Part shown: positions 1 to 9,951 of the stretch, piece after piece
How positions within the stretch are numbered: the stretch's first letter is position 1
Layout of the letters: each line of letters begins with the position of its first letter
Virus record (IMG/VR): IMGVR_UViG_3300018022_000003
Span: 1 to 64,000 of that record
Reading direction: 5' to 3' (one strand)
DNA: 64,000 nucleotides
From: a virus
Made by a program: the position numbers and the translations under genes
The notes under the pieces: generated by a model
Seen by the model: the letters and a program-made list of their open reading frames with translations, nothing else
What the model was told of the DNA's origin: nothing
Databases searched by the model: none

Positions 1-1065
1 AGCCTCGGGGTGGACAGCTCTAGGGCCAACGATATCAACGATGTAAGCGATATCCATATCGCCAGGCCGTCGAACTCCCCCGTGCAGCCCCTCCTCCTCC
101 CCATCCGGGGGGAGAAGCGCTTCATCCCCGAGGACCCCCTGGCCCTGATAGGGCAGGCCGACCAGACGGCGGCGGCCTTCGGCTCGGCGCAGTACTCCGA
201 CTTCTTCCTGACGGCGGCGAAGCAGGCGTTCACCGACTGGGTCGTGGTACGCATCCCCCACCGTGGGGTGCTTCCCAGCACGGGCAGCCCCAACCCGGCA
301 TACACTGCCACCTACAGGTTCCTCGTCAACCCGCAGACCGCCCAGGTATCCAGGAACACCGAGGACTCCCAGGCGTTTGCCCGTGGGGGATGGCAGTTCG
401 GCATCTGGGGCGAGGGCCTGGTCAACATAAGCATGACCGGGCATACCCCCGGCTACTACTGGGCGAAGGGGCTGACGGACGAGTACGCCTACTTCACCGA
501 GTCGTGGAGGAACCTCCAGCAGCTAGTCATAGTCTTCGAGAACAACGGCTACTGGTTCGAGGGCGAGGAGGCCAACGAGGGCCCCCTGGCCCCAGGGTTC
601 ACCCGCAGGCGCATAAAGAAGCACCAGGACGTGCAGCTCGTGGTCGCCAACTACATCTGGTACGGGATGTTCGACAGCCTTACCCTTACCCTGGACGCCG
701 AGCACCCCTACCGGGCGGAGTTCAGCCTGTCCTTCCTGGCATGGAAGGAGAGGACCAGGCAAAGCTCCCCCTACAGCCAGTGGGGGATACAGAACAACGT
801 GGAGAGGGGGCACTCGTACGGGGCCAAGTCCTACCCTGCGGAGGAGCAGGCACCCCCGGACGACGCCGGGCAGTTGACGGTGCTGCCGGCCGCTGCCTCC
901 CCCGGCGGCCTGTCCGTCCTCTCCTCCCTCGCCCCCTCGGTCCTGCCCGCAGGGGCGGTCCCCCCTGCGGTGGCCTCCGACCAGGGCGTGCAGTACCTAG
1001 TCTCGGGAGGGGGGAGCGCCACGCCCAACCTCGGGCTTCTCAACCCCGTCGAGGTCTTCGCATAG
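1..1065 (+). CDS. Baseplate/tail hub-associated structural protein (5' end open)
   Basis: The frame is open from the first base of the window. The first usable start is a GTG at base 10, but no ribosome site can be seen before it, so the gene may begin outside the window. The 351 residues after that GTG hold a compact aromatic-rich region (about 60-255) with RFLVNPQT and RGGWQFGIWGEG. This resembles the beta domain of small proteins that join tail tube and baseplate (XkdP or gp53-like); that assignment is inference from motif style and from its place just before the hub. The last 80 residues are Ala/Pro/Ser-rich. The hub gene follows its stop codon without a gap. Confidence 0.62.
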   Translation, partial: SLGVDSSRANDINDVSDIHIARPSNSPVQPLLLPIRGEKRFIPEDPLALIGQADQTAAAFGSAQYSDFFLTAAKQAFTDWVVVRIPHRGVLPSTGSPNPAYTATYRFLVNPQTAQVSRNTEDSQAFARGGWQFGIWGEGLVNISMTGHTPGYYWAKGLTDEYAYFTESWRNLQQLVIVFENNGYWFEGEEANEGPLAPGFTRRRIKKHQDVQLVVANYIWYGMFDSLTLTLDAEHPYRAEFSLSFLAWKERTRQSSPYSQWGIQNNVERGHSYGAKSYPAEEQAPPDDAGQLTVLPAAASPGGLSVLSSLAPSVLPAGAVPPAVASDQGVQYLVSGGGSATPNLGLLNPVEVFA

Positions 1066-3789
1066 ATGGCCAACCAGATAAGGAACATCGCACAGACCGT
1101 CCAGGAGAGGGAGATAGTCAAGACCTGCCCGGACGTGGTCGTCTACATAGAGGGCAGGCCGTACCTCGTCAACCCCTATATCAACTCCAAGAGTTCGCAG
1201 GACCAGTCCAACGACCTCTATACCATCGTCAACTTCAACGACTACGTGGAGTCGTTCTCCGTGGCCTACGACGTGGACAACCTCGTCCCCTCCGGCAGCT
1301 TCAGCCTCAACGTCCCTGCCGCCAAGAAGTACCTGTTCCAGGCACCGGGCGGTGCCAACATCATAGGGAGCATGATGCAGGTGCAGGTGTTCGCCAAGGG
1401 GTACTTCCCCGCCCAGAACGGCAACACCCTCTACTACCGTGTCTTCAAGGGCCTCGTCTCCAGCGTCTCCCACACCGACACCGGTACCGCCTTGCAGATA
1501 GCCGTCAACTGCGTCGGGGTGCTGCACTTCCTCGACCTGATGTACATAGACCTGGGCCCTGCCCTGCTGACCAACTCCCCCCTGCCCGCCGTCCCCATGA
1601 ACACCAACCAGTTCATGATGAACCCCTACCAGGCGCTCGCCGACACCTTCCTGCGGGCGGTCACCCCGGCGGGCTTCCAGCTCAACGCCATCCAGCAGGC
1701 TGCGCTCGACAGGGGGTCGGACTGGACCGACGCCGTGACGGCAGGGTACATCAACAAGTGGCAGGCCATCCTTACCAACATCATGCGGGACGTCAGGATA
1801 CTGGGCTACAGCCTCAAGGACTCCGTCTTCAACTACGACGCCGCCGCCCTGAACACCGTCTTCACCAAGCCCTCCGACGATGCGGTAGGGCAGATGGCGG
1901 CCTCCATACGCTCCTCCAGGAACAGCCAGGTCCCGAAGAAGTCCGTGGCCGAGCAGGTCGCCGACCAGGACTTCTACGTCACCATAATGAGGCGCTACCT
2001 GCCCGACATGCAGGTGGGGCAGATAAACCTGCTGAACGGCAAGATTATATCCCGCCTGGAGCGTATAAGGGCGCTGGTGAACCTCATCTCCTACGAGGGC
2101 TACCAGGACTTGGACGGGGCCATCATCTTCAAGCCCCCCTTCTACAACCTGGACGTCACCAACCTGGGGACCGGGGCCAACTCCCCGGGCACGGGAGGCT
2201 CGGGGACCCCCGGCGCAACCAGCGCAGCCAGCTACATACGGGAGGACGCCAACCCCTTCGTGGCCTACCTCAGCGAGATTGAGGACGAGAGCGAGACCGA
2301 GGACGAGGCCGGCGTCAGGGTGACCCGCATGACCATCCAGCCGGACTGGCTGCCCAACTACCACTTCGGGGCGGCCACCAACATCCTGCCGGTGGCAGAG
2401 CATATCGACATCGCCAAGCTGTCCAAGTTCGGCCTGCGTGAGCAGCCTGCCCGCCAGCTCCCGTTCCTGGGGTCCGGGGACGACTTCGCCATGTACACCT
2501 ATGCCGTGAGCGAGCTTAACCGGGCCAACAGGGGGTACAGGACCTACTCGTTCACCATCCCCCTCCGCCCCGAGATACGCCTCGGCTTCCCGATGTACAT
2601 CCCCCACAGGGACATGTACGGGTACATAAAGACCGTGAGCATCTCCTACCAGCAGGGCGGGGCGGCCAACATGCGTATCGTCCTGGACACCGTCCGTAAG
2701 CGCCCCCTGCTCCCCGGATACTCCAGCATAACAGGCTCGGACGGCACCCAGAGGCAGGTAATCACCTATACCAGCCAGGGCAACCTGGTGATGCAGTGGA
2801 CCACCGGCTCCCAGAGCCGGGGCAGCACCTCCAACCCCCCCTCCCAGTCCTCCTCCCAGACCTCCCCTGGAACGGCCTCGGGGATGGGCGGCACGGGCAC
2901 CGAGTCCACCGACCCGATGGTGGACCTCAAGGGCAACCCCACCACCATAAAGCAGCCCCCCGGCACGCCCTTCTACCCCCAGGAGTGGGAGTATATCATG
3001 CAGCAGAAGGAGAAGCTGGGGTCCCTCTATGCCACGAGGTTCGACACCACCACCAAGAGCTTCCGCATCCAGAACGATACCACCACCTCGGGCGACACCA
3101 AAGTCGGCGGCTCCTCCTCCCCGACCCTCGTCGTCGGGAAGCCCTTCTTCAGCGCAGACAACTGGATGCCCCACGGCATCGACACCTTCTACTTCAAGAA
3201 GATTCTGACCTGCCAGCCCTATACCGACGAGAAGGGGTACGAGCTTATCACGCCCTTCCCGTGGGGGAGGTGGATAGACGTCAACACCGCTGTCAGGGAG
3301 TCCCGCCTGGGCATACTCTCCGAGACCTCCAACCTCCAGGGGGCGGGCACCGTGCAGGCGATGAACGTCTTCCTCTTCGCAGGGCTGGCCACCCCCACCT
3401 CCAACGACATGAGCAGCAACCTCGACAGGGCGCTCAACCAGCAGTTCAAGAGCACCGTCAACGGCCAGCAGGCCTCGGGGTACGACTCCGTGGAGATGGA
3501 CTCAGTCATAGAGCTTCTCACCCCCAAGCCGGGGGACGTCGGCAACGACACCTCCCTGACCAACATGAGCCAGCCGGACATGCAGAACCAGGTATCGGAA
3601 CTCAACACCATAGAGAGCCGCCTGGGAGTATTCATCACAGGCGGGACCTCCCTGCCCAACCAGCAGACCTTGAAGGGGGCAGAGACCACGGCCTCCCCCA
3701 ACCCGCTCCCCCCGCAGGAACAGGGGGAGGGGCAGCAGCAGGGGGCATTCAGCATACCCCTGGAGGAAGGCACGCCGCTAGCAGGATAG
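1066..3789 (+). CDS. Baseplate hub protein (gp27/gpD-like)
   Basis: A 907-residue virion protein starting directly after the upstream stop. Residues 45-170 carry the alternating pattern of hub-domain proteins: a strand pair around NDYVESFSVAYDVDNLVPSG, then a VFKGLVSSVSH-type strand and an aqueous LQIAVNCVGVLHFLDLM helix. This is the style of T4 gp27, P2 gpD and XkdQ hub proteins. The middle (about 410-540) contains a second beta-rich segment. The C-terminal third is rich in Ser/Thr/Gly/Gln linkers. In related phages the trimeric hub crowns the spike and meets the tail tube. Position between a tail-hub protein and a spike protein supports the call; exact family membership is not proven. Confidence 0.72.
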   Translation: MANQIRNIAQTVQEREIVKTCPDVVVYIEGRPYLVNPYINSKSSQDQSNDLYTIVNFNDYVESFSVAYDVDNLVPSGSFSLNVPAAKKYLFQAPGGANIIGSMMQVQVFAKGYFPAQNGNTLYYRVFKGLVSSVSHTDTGTALQIAVNCVGVLHFLDLMYIDLGPALLTNSPLPAVPMNTNQFMMNPYQALADTFLRAVTPAGFQLNAIQQAALDRGSDWTDAVTAGYINKWQAILTNIMRDVRILGYSLKDSVFNYDAAALNTVFTKPSDDAVGQMAASIRSSRNSQVPKKSVAEQVADQDFYVTIMRRYLPDMQVGQINLLNGKIISRLERIRALVNLISYEGYQDLDGAIIFKPPFYNLDVTNLGTGANSPGTGGSGTPGATSAASYIREDANPFVAYLSEIEDESETEDEAGVRVTRMTIQPDWLPNYHFGAATNILPVAEHIDIAKLSKFGLREQPARQLPFLGSGDDFAMYTYAVSELNRANRGYRTYSFTIPLRPEIRLGFPMYIPHRDMYGYIKTVSISYQQGGAANMRIVLDTVRKRPLLPGYSSITGSDGTQRQVITYTSQGNLVMQWTTGSQSRGSTSNPPSQSSSQTSPGTASGMGGTGTESTDPMVDLKGNPTTIKQPPGTPFYPQEWEYIMQQKEKLGSLYATRFDTTTKSFRIQNDTTTSGDTKVGGSSSPTLVVGKPFFSADNWMPHGIDTFYFKKILTCQPYTDEKGYELITPFPWGRWIDVNTAVRESRLGILSETSNLQGAGTVQAMNVFLFAGLATPTSNDMSSNLDRALNQQFKSTVNGQQASGYDSVEMDSVIELLTPKPGDVGNDTSLTNMSQPDMQNQVSELNTIESRLGVFITGGTSLPNQQTLKGAETTASPNPLPPQEQGEGQQQGAFSIPLEEGTPLAG

Positions 3790-3793
3790 CGCC

Positions 3794-6103
3794 ATGGAGC
3801 TGAACTACAGGGAACCCGTATCCGCCCACACCAGGGACATGGAGCAGTTCGCCGTCTTCCTGGGGACGGTGATGTCCGTAGACTGGGAGCGGCACGTATG
3901 CACCGTAGAGGACCTGCGCACCAGGGTGGTCTACCGTGAAGTAGGCATCCTCCCCGCCTCCCACAGCACCTACGAGTCCACCGACGTGCAGATGCCCGAG
4001 GAGGGGTCCACGTGCCTGTGCGTCCCCATCTTCTACGTGGGGGGGCACTCCCAGATAGCCGTCCTTACCTGGACGGTCTCCCATGCCAAGCAGGCCATGG
4101 ACGCCATAGCCAGGAAGGACTATGACACAATCCCCGGCCTCAACGAGCGCAAGCGGGGCAACTTCAGGAAGGCTTACCCCGGCCAGCGGTCGTCCTCCAG
4201 CATGGACGGCTACACGGAGAGGTACAACCCCGGATGGGACAGGTCCTCCCGTGGCCTCGACCGGGAGGCAGTGGACCCCCACCGCCGTACCTGGAGCACC
4301 GTCACCTCCAGGCACGTGGACTACTCCGACGCCGGGCCGAGGTTCGAGGGCCCTGCCGTGCGCCCGGACGCTGACGGAGTCTCCCCAACGACCATGCCTG
4401 ACGGCTCCAGGGAGTATGTCGTCTTCCTCCAGCCGGGGGCCAAGCTATCCGACAGGTACCTGGGCGGCAAGCAGGACGTCCTGCCCTTCACGGAGCGTGT
4501 GCTCCGTGTTCAGGAGTTCGCCCTCGACTACCCCCTCCCGCCCGAGGTCATGCAGACCGACCTCCTGGACCACGTCCTCGGTACCACCCAGGACCCGTGG
4601 AAGAGGACCACCCTCACCGCCCAGGGGAAGTTCCAGGTGGACAGCGCCACCTACCTGGCGGACCAGGACTTCGACCATCCCACCGACACCTCCAAGCACC
4701 CCGTGGGCCCTACCCTGGGCGAGGGGGCCACCCCGGCCCGCAAGGGCTTTGTCGTGGAGCATGCCGAGGGCACCCTCGTGGGCTGGAACAGGTTCGACAA
4801 GGGCACCTACGGCAAGGTCCTGAAGCCCGTGCTGTCGGCCCTTACCCATGACGGCAGGTTCGGGGCGGACTTCCAGAGCGGGTACAACCCTGCTGCCGAC
4901 TCCACGGACCATGCCGAGGCCCGCTTGGCGGCGGCGTGCTACTCTACCCGCTTCCCGAGCGAGTACAACACCACCCGCTGGGAGGTCGCCAAGGAGGGGA
5001 TGCTGACCTTCGAGGTGGGCAGCACCATCCCCAAGGAGAACGTCAAGTTCAGCCCCCCCTACGAGCACCCGCACGGGGCGGGCAGGAGCGTGGAGGGGCA
5101 CCTGGTCGGGAGCCTGAAGCTCGTCGTCGGCAAGAACCGGGACGAGGAGGACTCCGTAGACCTCCAGGCGATGGGCCAGACCGTCCTGCGCCTGGGTAGC
5201 GACGACGCCAGCCTGCCGGACTCCGGGCGCAAGGTCCTTACCCAGAGCAGGCAGAACAGCGACGCCGTCCAGAAGAGGGCCCTCCAGTACTGGGCCAAGC
5301 CCAAGGCGGGGCCGGGGGACGCAGGCGACCTGGAGAACAAGACAGGCATGGAGAGCATCAGCCTGAGGCTGGCCACGGACGGGGCCATAGTAGCCAGGCT
5401 GGGGGCACGCAAGGACGGGGTGTCCGTGCAGAGGCGGCACCTGATGAACGGCTACTCGGACGGGCCGGGCAAGCAGTTCGACCCCACCGCCAAGAACTCC
5501 CACAGCCCGGGGCGGCCGGCCTATGCGCCGGGGGACCCTACCTACAGGTTCCACGACCTCTCCCGGTCCGGCTCCCCCCAGGGGAGGGGGTTCGTGCCCT
5601 ACAACGACTGGCTCGGCAACCCCGTCCCCCCCAGCATGGACGCCCACGGGGAGTCGCTCGACCTGCACTTGGTCAGGGACGCCCTGGTGCGCATCGGCAA
5701 GAACCCGGCCTCCTGGCAGTCCCTCATGCTGGACCTGGACGGCGGCATAGTGGTGGCGGCCGGCAAGGACAAGCAGGGCAGGTCGCTGACGGGGGCGCTG
5801 GACGGCGGCGTCGAGATGACCATCGGCAAGAGCAACGCCAAGAAGGGGCTGCGGCTGGAGGTGAACGGGGACGTGGACCTGATGGTGTACGGTAACTTCC
5901 ACCAGCACGTGACCGGGGACTACATCCTGGAATGCACCAACTACCGCAAGATAGCCAAGGTGGCCAGCGTCTCGACTGCCCAGACCATACACGAGGTGGC
6001 GCTGAGCCTGCATACCACCGAGGCACCCGACATCCAGAACAACGGGATAAGCTACCCGTACCAGGCATCGCCGGACCCGGGCCTGGACCCGCTGCTGGCA
6101 TAG
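3794..6103 (+). CDS. Baseplate spike/puncturing protein (gpV/gp5-like)
   Basis: A 769-residue protein. Residues 18-105 look like an OB-fold (FLGTVMSVDWERHVCTVEDL, then VYREVGILPAS, then a GSTCLCVPIF strand), the N-terminal domain of gpV/gp5 spike proteins. Residues 590-740 contain short repeated strands such as LDLDGGIVVAAG and LRLEVNGDVDLMVYGN, as expected of a trimeric beta-helix needle. The long middle is unassigned. It sits immediately downstream of the hub, as spike genes normally do. The protein would form the membrane-attacking tip of the contractile tail. Confidence 0.72.
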   Translation: MELNYREPVSAHTRDMEQFAVFLGTVMSVDWERHVCTVEDLRTRVVYREVGILPASHSTYESTDVQMPEEGSTCLCVPIFYVGGHSQIAVLTWTVSHAKQAMDAIARKDYDTIPGLNERKRGNFRKAYPGQRSSSSMDGYTERYNPGWDRSSRGLDREAVDPHRRTWSTVTSRHVDYSDAGPRFEGPAVRPDADGVSPTTMPDGSREYVVFLQPGAKLSDRYLGGKQDVLPFTERVLRVQEFALDYPLPPEVMQTDLLDHVLGTTQDPWKRTTLTAQGKFQVDSATYLADQDFDHPTDTSKHPVGPTLGEGATPARKGFVVEHAEGTLVGWNRFDKGTYGKVLKPVLSALTHDGRFGADFQSGYNPAADSTDHAEARLAAACYSTRFPSEYNTTRWEVAKEGMLTFEVGSTIPKENVKFSPPYEHPHGAGRSVEGHLVGSLKLVVGKNRDEEDSVDLQAMGQTVLRLGSDDASLPDSGRKVLTQSRQNSDAVQKRALQYWAKPKAGPGDAGDLENKTGMESISLRLATDGAIVARLGARKDGVSVQRRHLMNGYSDGPGKQFDPTAKNSHSPGRPAYAPGDPTYRFHDLSRSGSPQGRGFVPYNDWLGNPVPPSMDAHGESLDLHLVRDALVRIGKNPASWQSLMLDLDGGIVVAAGKDKQGRSLTGALDGGVEMTIGKSNAKKGLRLEVNGDVDLMVYGNFHQHVTGDYILECTNYRKIAKVASVSTAQTIHEVALSLHTTEAPDIQNNGISYPYQASPDPGLDPLLA

Positions 6104-6109
6104 GAGAAC

Positions 6110-9100
6110 ATGGGCGGATTCACGCAAGCACTGAAGAACGCCGAGATTTGGCCCATCAAGGCCAAGAAGAAGGTCCAGAACTGGAACCCCCTGGGGGACA
6201 AGACCGTCGAGAGCCTCTACCACAAGAGCATGGAGGACGGGCGGGCGCTGGAGACCAGCATCACGGACGCCAACCACTGGCTCATCCAGAGGCGCAACGG
6301 CCTCAACCGGCATATCCAGCAGCTCTTCAACCACATCAAGACCTGCACGGACGGCAAGCTCGACAACCCCTGGCGTGCCATCAAGTACGGCTACGACATC
6401 ATCAGCTACATGAACCAGATAGCCAAGCTCCAGCAGGAGATTACGGGCCTTATCCAGGCGATGGTCCAGAACGTCGGCATCATCCAGTCCATGGAGCGCA
6501 ACATCCTCGCCAACATCCAGGCGAACCTGAACGCCATCGCCTCCCTGCTGCACGACATCTGCAACTGGGCGCTCCCCGACCTCCCCGCCATCCCCAACAT
6601 GTTCGCTGACGGCATATGGCACTGGAACGGGTTCAACTTCTTCCCGCTCTCCTCCTTCGTGCCGCACCTGAGCTTCGACATGAACTTCGCCTTCGGGCAG
6701 TGCCAGCTCCATGTCCCCAACGTCAACGTGCTCAGGAACTTCCCCAGCCATGTCTCCGGCTACAACGGCCTGACGTGGGGCACCCCGATATTCGACCCGC
6801 CGCTCGGGGGCCTCATCCCCGACACGGGCACCAACCTGAGCGACCCGGCGTTCGTCCAGAGGATGCAGTCCACGACCAACAAGCCCTACTTCACCAGCGA
6901 CCCGAGCTACCCCTACCCCTTCAACCCGCAGTCCACCTCCTCCGCCACGGGCAGCCCTTCCGGGGCAGGCGGCACGGGCACTGCCGGGATATCCAGCGGC
7001 ACGGGCGGCACCACGGCCCCCACACCCTCCATGCTGGGCAGCCTGCCCAACCCCAACATGGTCATCTCGGCCTACCGGATGCCTGCCGACACCTACCAGG
7101 GCAACATCGTCAGCCTGGTGCCCAGCCTGGGCAGGGACGTGGTCGAGCCTGCGGACCCGGACTACCCTAGCCCCGACCTTGGCACCCGCCAGGCCAACCT
7201 GAGGGCCGACCTCCTCCGCTACGTGACGCTGGGGGCGGTCGTGGACAGCGGGTACGACCCCTACCTCACCTCCGCATGGCTGTTCTACGTAGGCGGGGCA
7301 AGGGGAGGGAGGCTCGGCCAGTGGATTGCCAACTTCCAGGCGGCCTACCAGCAGTATGTGCAGCCCTCCCTGGACTACCTGGCGGGCAGCCCCATACCCT
7401 GGAACAGGGCGCTCCCGGGCACCGTGCTCAATGCCGGGCCGCAGGCAATCCCCCTCGTTACGGCCCTGGCCGGGATGACCCCCCTTGCCCAGGGCACCAC
7501 GCTATGGAAGCTGTCCTACGTCGAGGCCGCCATACTAGGCTACCCACGCAACACCCGCTGGGACGCCCATGCCGACCTGAACTACACCGGGGGCTTCACG
7601 GGCACGGACCTCGACTATGCCTCCGTGGCCATAGACTATACCTCTACCACCACCATAACGCTGGGGGAGGGGGAAGCGGCCTACCCCGTGCAGTGTACCT
7701 TCCCCTCGGCGATAGGGAAGGTCCTCCAGCAGGTCATCCCCGTGGCCGACAGGAGGATACAGCTAGACACCTCCTTCCAGAGCGTCCATCCCCAGTGGCG
7801 CTATACCTACGACCAGTTCGCCATCGCCGCCCCGGTGGACAGGTTCACCCAGTTCTGGCGGGAGTTCAACGGCAACCTCCAGAGCCTCCTCCTGCTGGAC
7901 CCCTATGTCGTACAGTTCGTGTGCGCCTACGAGGCGTCCCTGGACTCTGCCATAGACCCGCTCGGCGACCCCTCCGCCTACAACACCGTCAAGACGGACG
8001 CCAACAGCCGCAGCCGTGCCTGGACCCCAGGCTCCCCCCTCCTCAAGATTCCGGTCGCCCCAGTGGTCGTGTACTCCAACGCCTCCGCCTCGGTCGACCC
8101 GGACAGCAACGGCTGGCCGGGAGGGGTCCTCGACCCGGTCGCCTACCTCGGCAGGCCGGACATCCAGGGGCAGAGCATCCCCGTGCAGATGGCGATGCTG
8201 GGGTGCAATGAGGCAGCCTCCAACCTGATGCGGCTCAAGAACACCGTGCAGCAGCAGGCAGCACTTGCCATCAGCACCGTCCAGACCCAGATACAGGGGC
8301 TTTCCAACTTCGGCTTCCAGGTGGAGTCCGCCAACGTGACCACCACGGTACCTCCTGGCACGGGGGGGGCGCTCGTCCAGTTCGACCAGGTGGACTTCGA
8401 CCTGACGGGCTATGTCACCAGCGAGACGACCTACACCATCACAGCGGCAGGGGCATACGCCATCACCGGGCAGCTCATGTGGGGGGCCGGGGAGGCAGGG
8501 GTAAGGACGGTCACCGTGTACAATACCTCAGGCTCCCCCCCCGTCACCACGGTCGTGGCCGACGCCTCTACCGACCCCAGCGAGGCAGGGCCGGTATCCC
8601 TGCCGTTCAACGCCCAGGTGAACCTTGTCCTGGGGGACGTCCTCACGGTAGTGGCCACCCACAGCCTCCCAACGGCACAGGACATAGAGCCGGGGAGCAT
8701 CCTGACCTGTGTCATGTACGCCTCCTCCGAGCCTACCCCTCCCGTCCCCCCGTCCCCCTCTACCGGCGGCACGCAGGTCTTCACCGCCGACGCCGACCTG
8801 GGGGCGCTCACGGCGGTATACGTGGACCCTGACGGCGGGGTCCTCCCCATAGACCCGACCTCCGTCTCCCAGGGAAGCCCCCCCTTCTCCTCCGACGCCT
8901 ACCCCTTCGTGGACGGCATCACGCTCAACTCCGCCCCCATGGGAAGCCCCGTCACCGTGGCGGTAGGCTACGGCTCCGTCTTCCAGGTGCCGGGGGCAGG
9001 GTTCGTGCAGGGCGGCCTGCTCTATGCCGGGCCGGGGAGCGCCAGCCCCCCTACGGGCGTAGGCACGGTCACCCAGGACTACCAGGGCACCGTCCTCCAG

Positions 9101-9196
9101 TCCTGCCAGTGGGTAATCGTGGTCGGCCGTGCCCTCGACAGCCAGACTTTCGTCTACGAACCCCATATCCCGAACAGGGTTGTGATGTCATTCTAG
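6110..9196 (+). CDS. Large baseplate-associated structural protein with C1q/TNF-like domain
   Basis: 1028 residues, start supported by GGAG 6 bases upstream. Residues 50-140 are helical and heptad-like (LQQEITGLIQAMVQNVG, IQSMERNILANIQANLNAI), suggesting an oligomeric coiled coil. A Gly/Ser/Thr linker lies near 270-310. Residues about 740-865 have the strand order of a C1q/TNF-like jelly roll (TYTITAAGAYAITGQLMW, VTVYNTSG, then LVLGDVLTVVATHS), a fold common in tail fibres. The extreme C-terminus is another beta domain. No enzyme motif is seen. It is probably a baseplate or short-fibre component; its exact role is unknown. Confidence 0.55.
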   Translation: MGGFTQALKNAEIWPIKAKKKVQNWNPLGDKTVESLYHKSMEDGRALETSITDANHWLIQRRNGLNRHIQQLFNHIKTCTDGKLDNPWRAIKYGYDIISYMNQIAKLQQEITGLIQAMVQNVGIIQSMERNILANIQANLNAIASLLHDICNWALPDLPAIPNMFADGIWHWNGFNFFPLSSFVPHLSFDMNFAFGQCQLHVPNVNVLRNFPSHVSGYNGLTWGTPIFDPPLGGLIPDTGTNLSDPAFVQRMQSTTNKPYFTSDPSYPYPFNPQSTSSATGSPSGAGGTGTAGISSGTGGTTAPTPSMLGSLPNPNMVISAYRMPADTYQGNIVSLVPSLGRDVVEPADPDYPSPDLGTRQANLRADLLRYVTLGAVVDSGYDPYLTSAWLFYVGGARGGRLGQWIANFQAAYQQYVQPSLDYLAGSPIPWNRALPGTVLNAGPQAIPLVTALAGMTPLAQGTTLWKLSYVEAAILGYPRNTRWDAHADLNYTGGFTGTDLDYASVAIDYTSTTTITLGEGEAAYPVQCTFPSAIGKVLQQVIPVADRRIQLDTSFQSVHPQWRYTYDQFAIAAPVDRFTQFWREFNGNLQSLLLLDPYVVQFVCAYEASLDSAIDPLGDPSAYNTVKTDANSRSRAWTPGSPLLKIPVAPVVVYSNASASVDPDSNGWPGGVLDPVAYLGRPDIQGQSIPVQMAMLGCNEAASNLMRLKNTVQQQAALAISTVQTQIQGLSNFGFQVESANVTTTVPPGTGGALVQFDQVDFDLTGYVTSETTYTITAAGAYAITGQLMWGAGEAGVRTVTVYNTSGSPPVTTVVADASTDPSEAGPVSLPFNAQVNLVLGDVLTVVATHSLPTAQDIEPGSILTCVMYASSEPTPPVPPSPSTGGTQVFTADADLGALTAVYVDPDGGVLPIDPTSVSQGSPPFSSDAYPFVDGITLNSAPMGSPVTVAVGYGSVFQVPGAGFVQGGLLYAGPGSASPPTGVGTVTQDYQGTVLQSCQWVIVVGRALDSQTFVYEPHIPNRVVMSF

Positions 9197-9199
9197 GAC

Positions 9200-9226
9200 A
9201 AAACTACCGAATCTTGGCGGTTTTCC
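9200..9226 (+). terminator. Possible weak intrinsic terminator after the spike operon
   Basis: Just after the stop of the 1028-residue protein an ACCG/CGGT stem (with an alternative AAAAC/GTTTT pairing) is followed by TTTT. The stem is short, so this is a weak call. Confidence 0.3.
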
Positions 9227-9280
9227 TCAGGTTTCTGCCCCTAGCCTGGTATTGTAGGGCTAACCGGGCTACCTGGCAGG

Positions 9281-9291
9281 TATACTATTAT
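9281..9291 (+). promoter_or_regulatory. -10-like promoter element (TATACT overlapping TATTAT)
   Basis: GGTATACTATTATAGG lies ten bases before the ATG of the RlpA-like gene and overlaps the region just before its GGGGGAG ribosome site. TATACT recurs with a GGTG prefix upstream of four other genes in the window. No convincing -35 box is seen. Confidence 0.5.
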
Positions 9292-9300
9292 AGGGGGAGA

Positions 9301-9951
9301 ATGGACAAATTGGACAGGCTGAGGACTACCGTCGCTGCGCTGGTCTTGTCCGGCACAGCCCTGGTCTCTGCCCAGTCCCCTGTCCAGATAGTGTGGGAGT
9401 CCAGGGGGCAGGCGTCATCCTACGGCAAGGAGAGGGCAGGGCACAAGACCTCCAGCGGGGAGGTGTTCAACCCCCGCAAGCTTACCGCTGCCCACCGCAC
9501 CCTCCCCTTCGGGAGCATTGTCCTGGTGACCAACCTGCGGAACGGCAGGCAGGTCAGGGTAAGGATAAACGACCGTGGGCCGGGGTATCCCGGCCGCATC
9601 ATCGACGTCTCGACCGCCGCAGCCAGGAGGCTGGGGTTCGACGGGCTTGCGGACGTCGCAATCCAGGTATTATACTACGGGGAGGTAGCCCAGGGCTACA
9701 GCTACCTTGCCCTGCTCTGCCGTGCAGGCCAGGGCAGCAGGAGGCCGTGCTCCTCCTACTTTGCCATCCCCGGCCATGAGAGGGAAGCCTATGAGAGTCA
9801 TAATCCTGCAAGAGGAGCTTTACAGCTATCTGTGCTACGTCGTGGAGCAGTACGCCAGGGGGGGCATAGACCCAAGGGAAGGGCTGTCGCTCTATCATCT
9901 GCACAGGTCGGTGAAGGGTACCCCCGAGGTGGACGAGAGCCAGGTAGCTAA
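9301..9951 (+). CDS. Secreted RlpA-like double-psi beta-barrel protein
   Basis: The start is the ATG after GGGGGAGA, not the upstream in-frame codons that overlap the previous gene. Residues 1-24 form a signal peptide (Lys/Arg start, hydrophobic core, ALVSAQ cleavage region). Residues 35-125 match the RlpA double-psi beta barrel, with the usual H65 in AAHRTLPFG and D91 in INDRGPG. RlpA proteins are exported peptidoglycan-acting or septal-ring proteins (lytic transglycosylases in some bacteria), so a role in wall degradation or lysis is likely. The C-terminal 60 residues overlap the next gene by about 160 bases and look like out-of-frame sequence, so the true end may be disturbed by an indel. 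Confidence 0.75.
   Translation: MDKLDRLRTTVAALVLSGTALVSAQSPVQIVWESRGQASSYGKERAGHKTSSGEVFNPRKLTAAHRTLPFGSIVLVTNLRNGRQVRVRINDRGPGYPGRIIDVSTAAARRLGFDGLADVAIQVLYYGEVAQGYSYLALLCRAGQGSRRPCSSYFAIPGHEREAYESHNPARGALQLSVLRRGAVRQGGHRPKGRAVALSSAQVGEGYPRGGREPGS

Noticed and set aside
997-3174. Long open frame on the minus strand opposite the hub gene
   Set aside because: Composition is Gly/Val/His/Asp-rich without motifs, the mirror of GC-rich plus-strand codons; same for similar minus-strand frames at 4445-6751, 16043-17827, 20696-22810, 31198-32934, 41749-43332 and 49901-51691.
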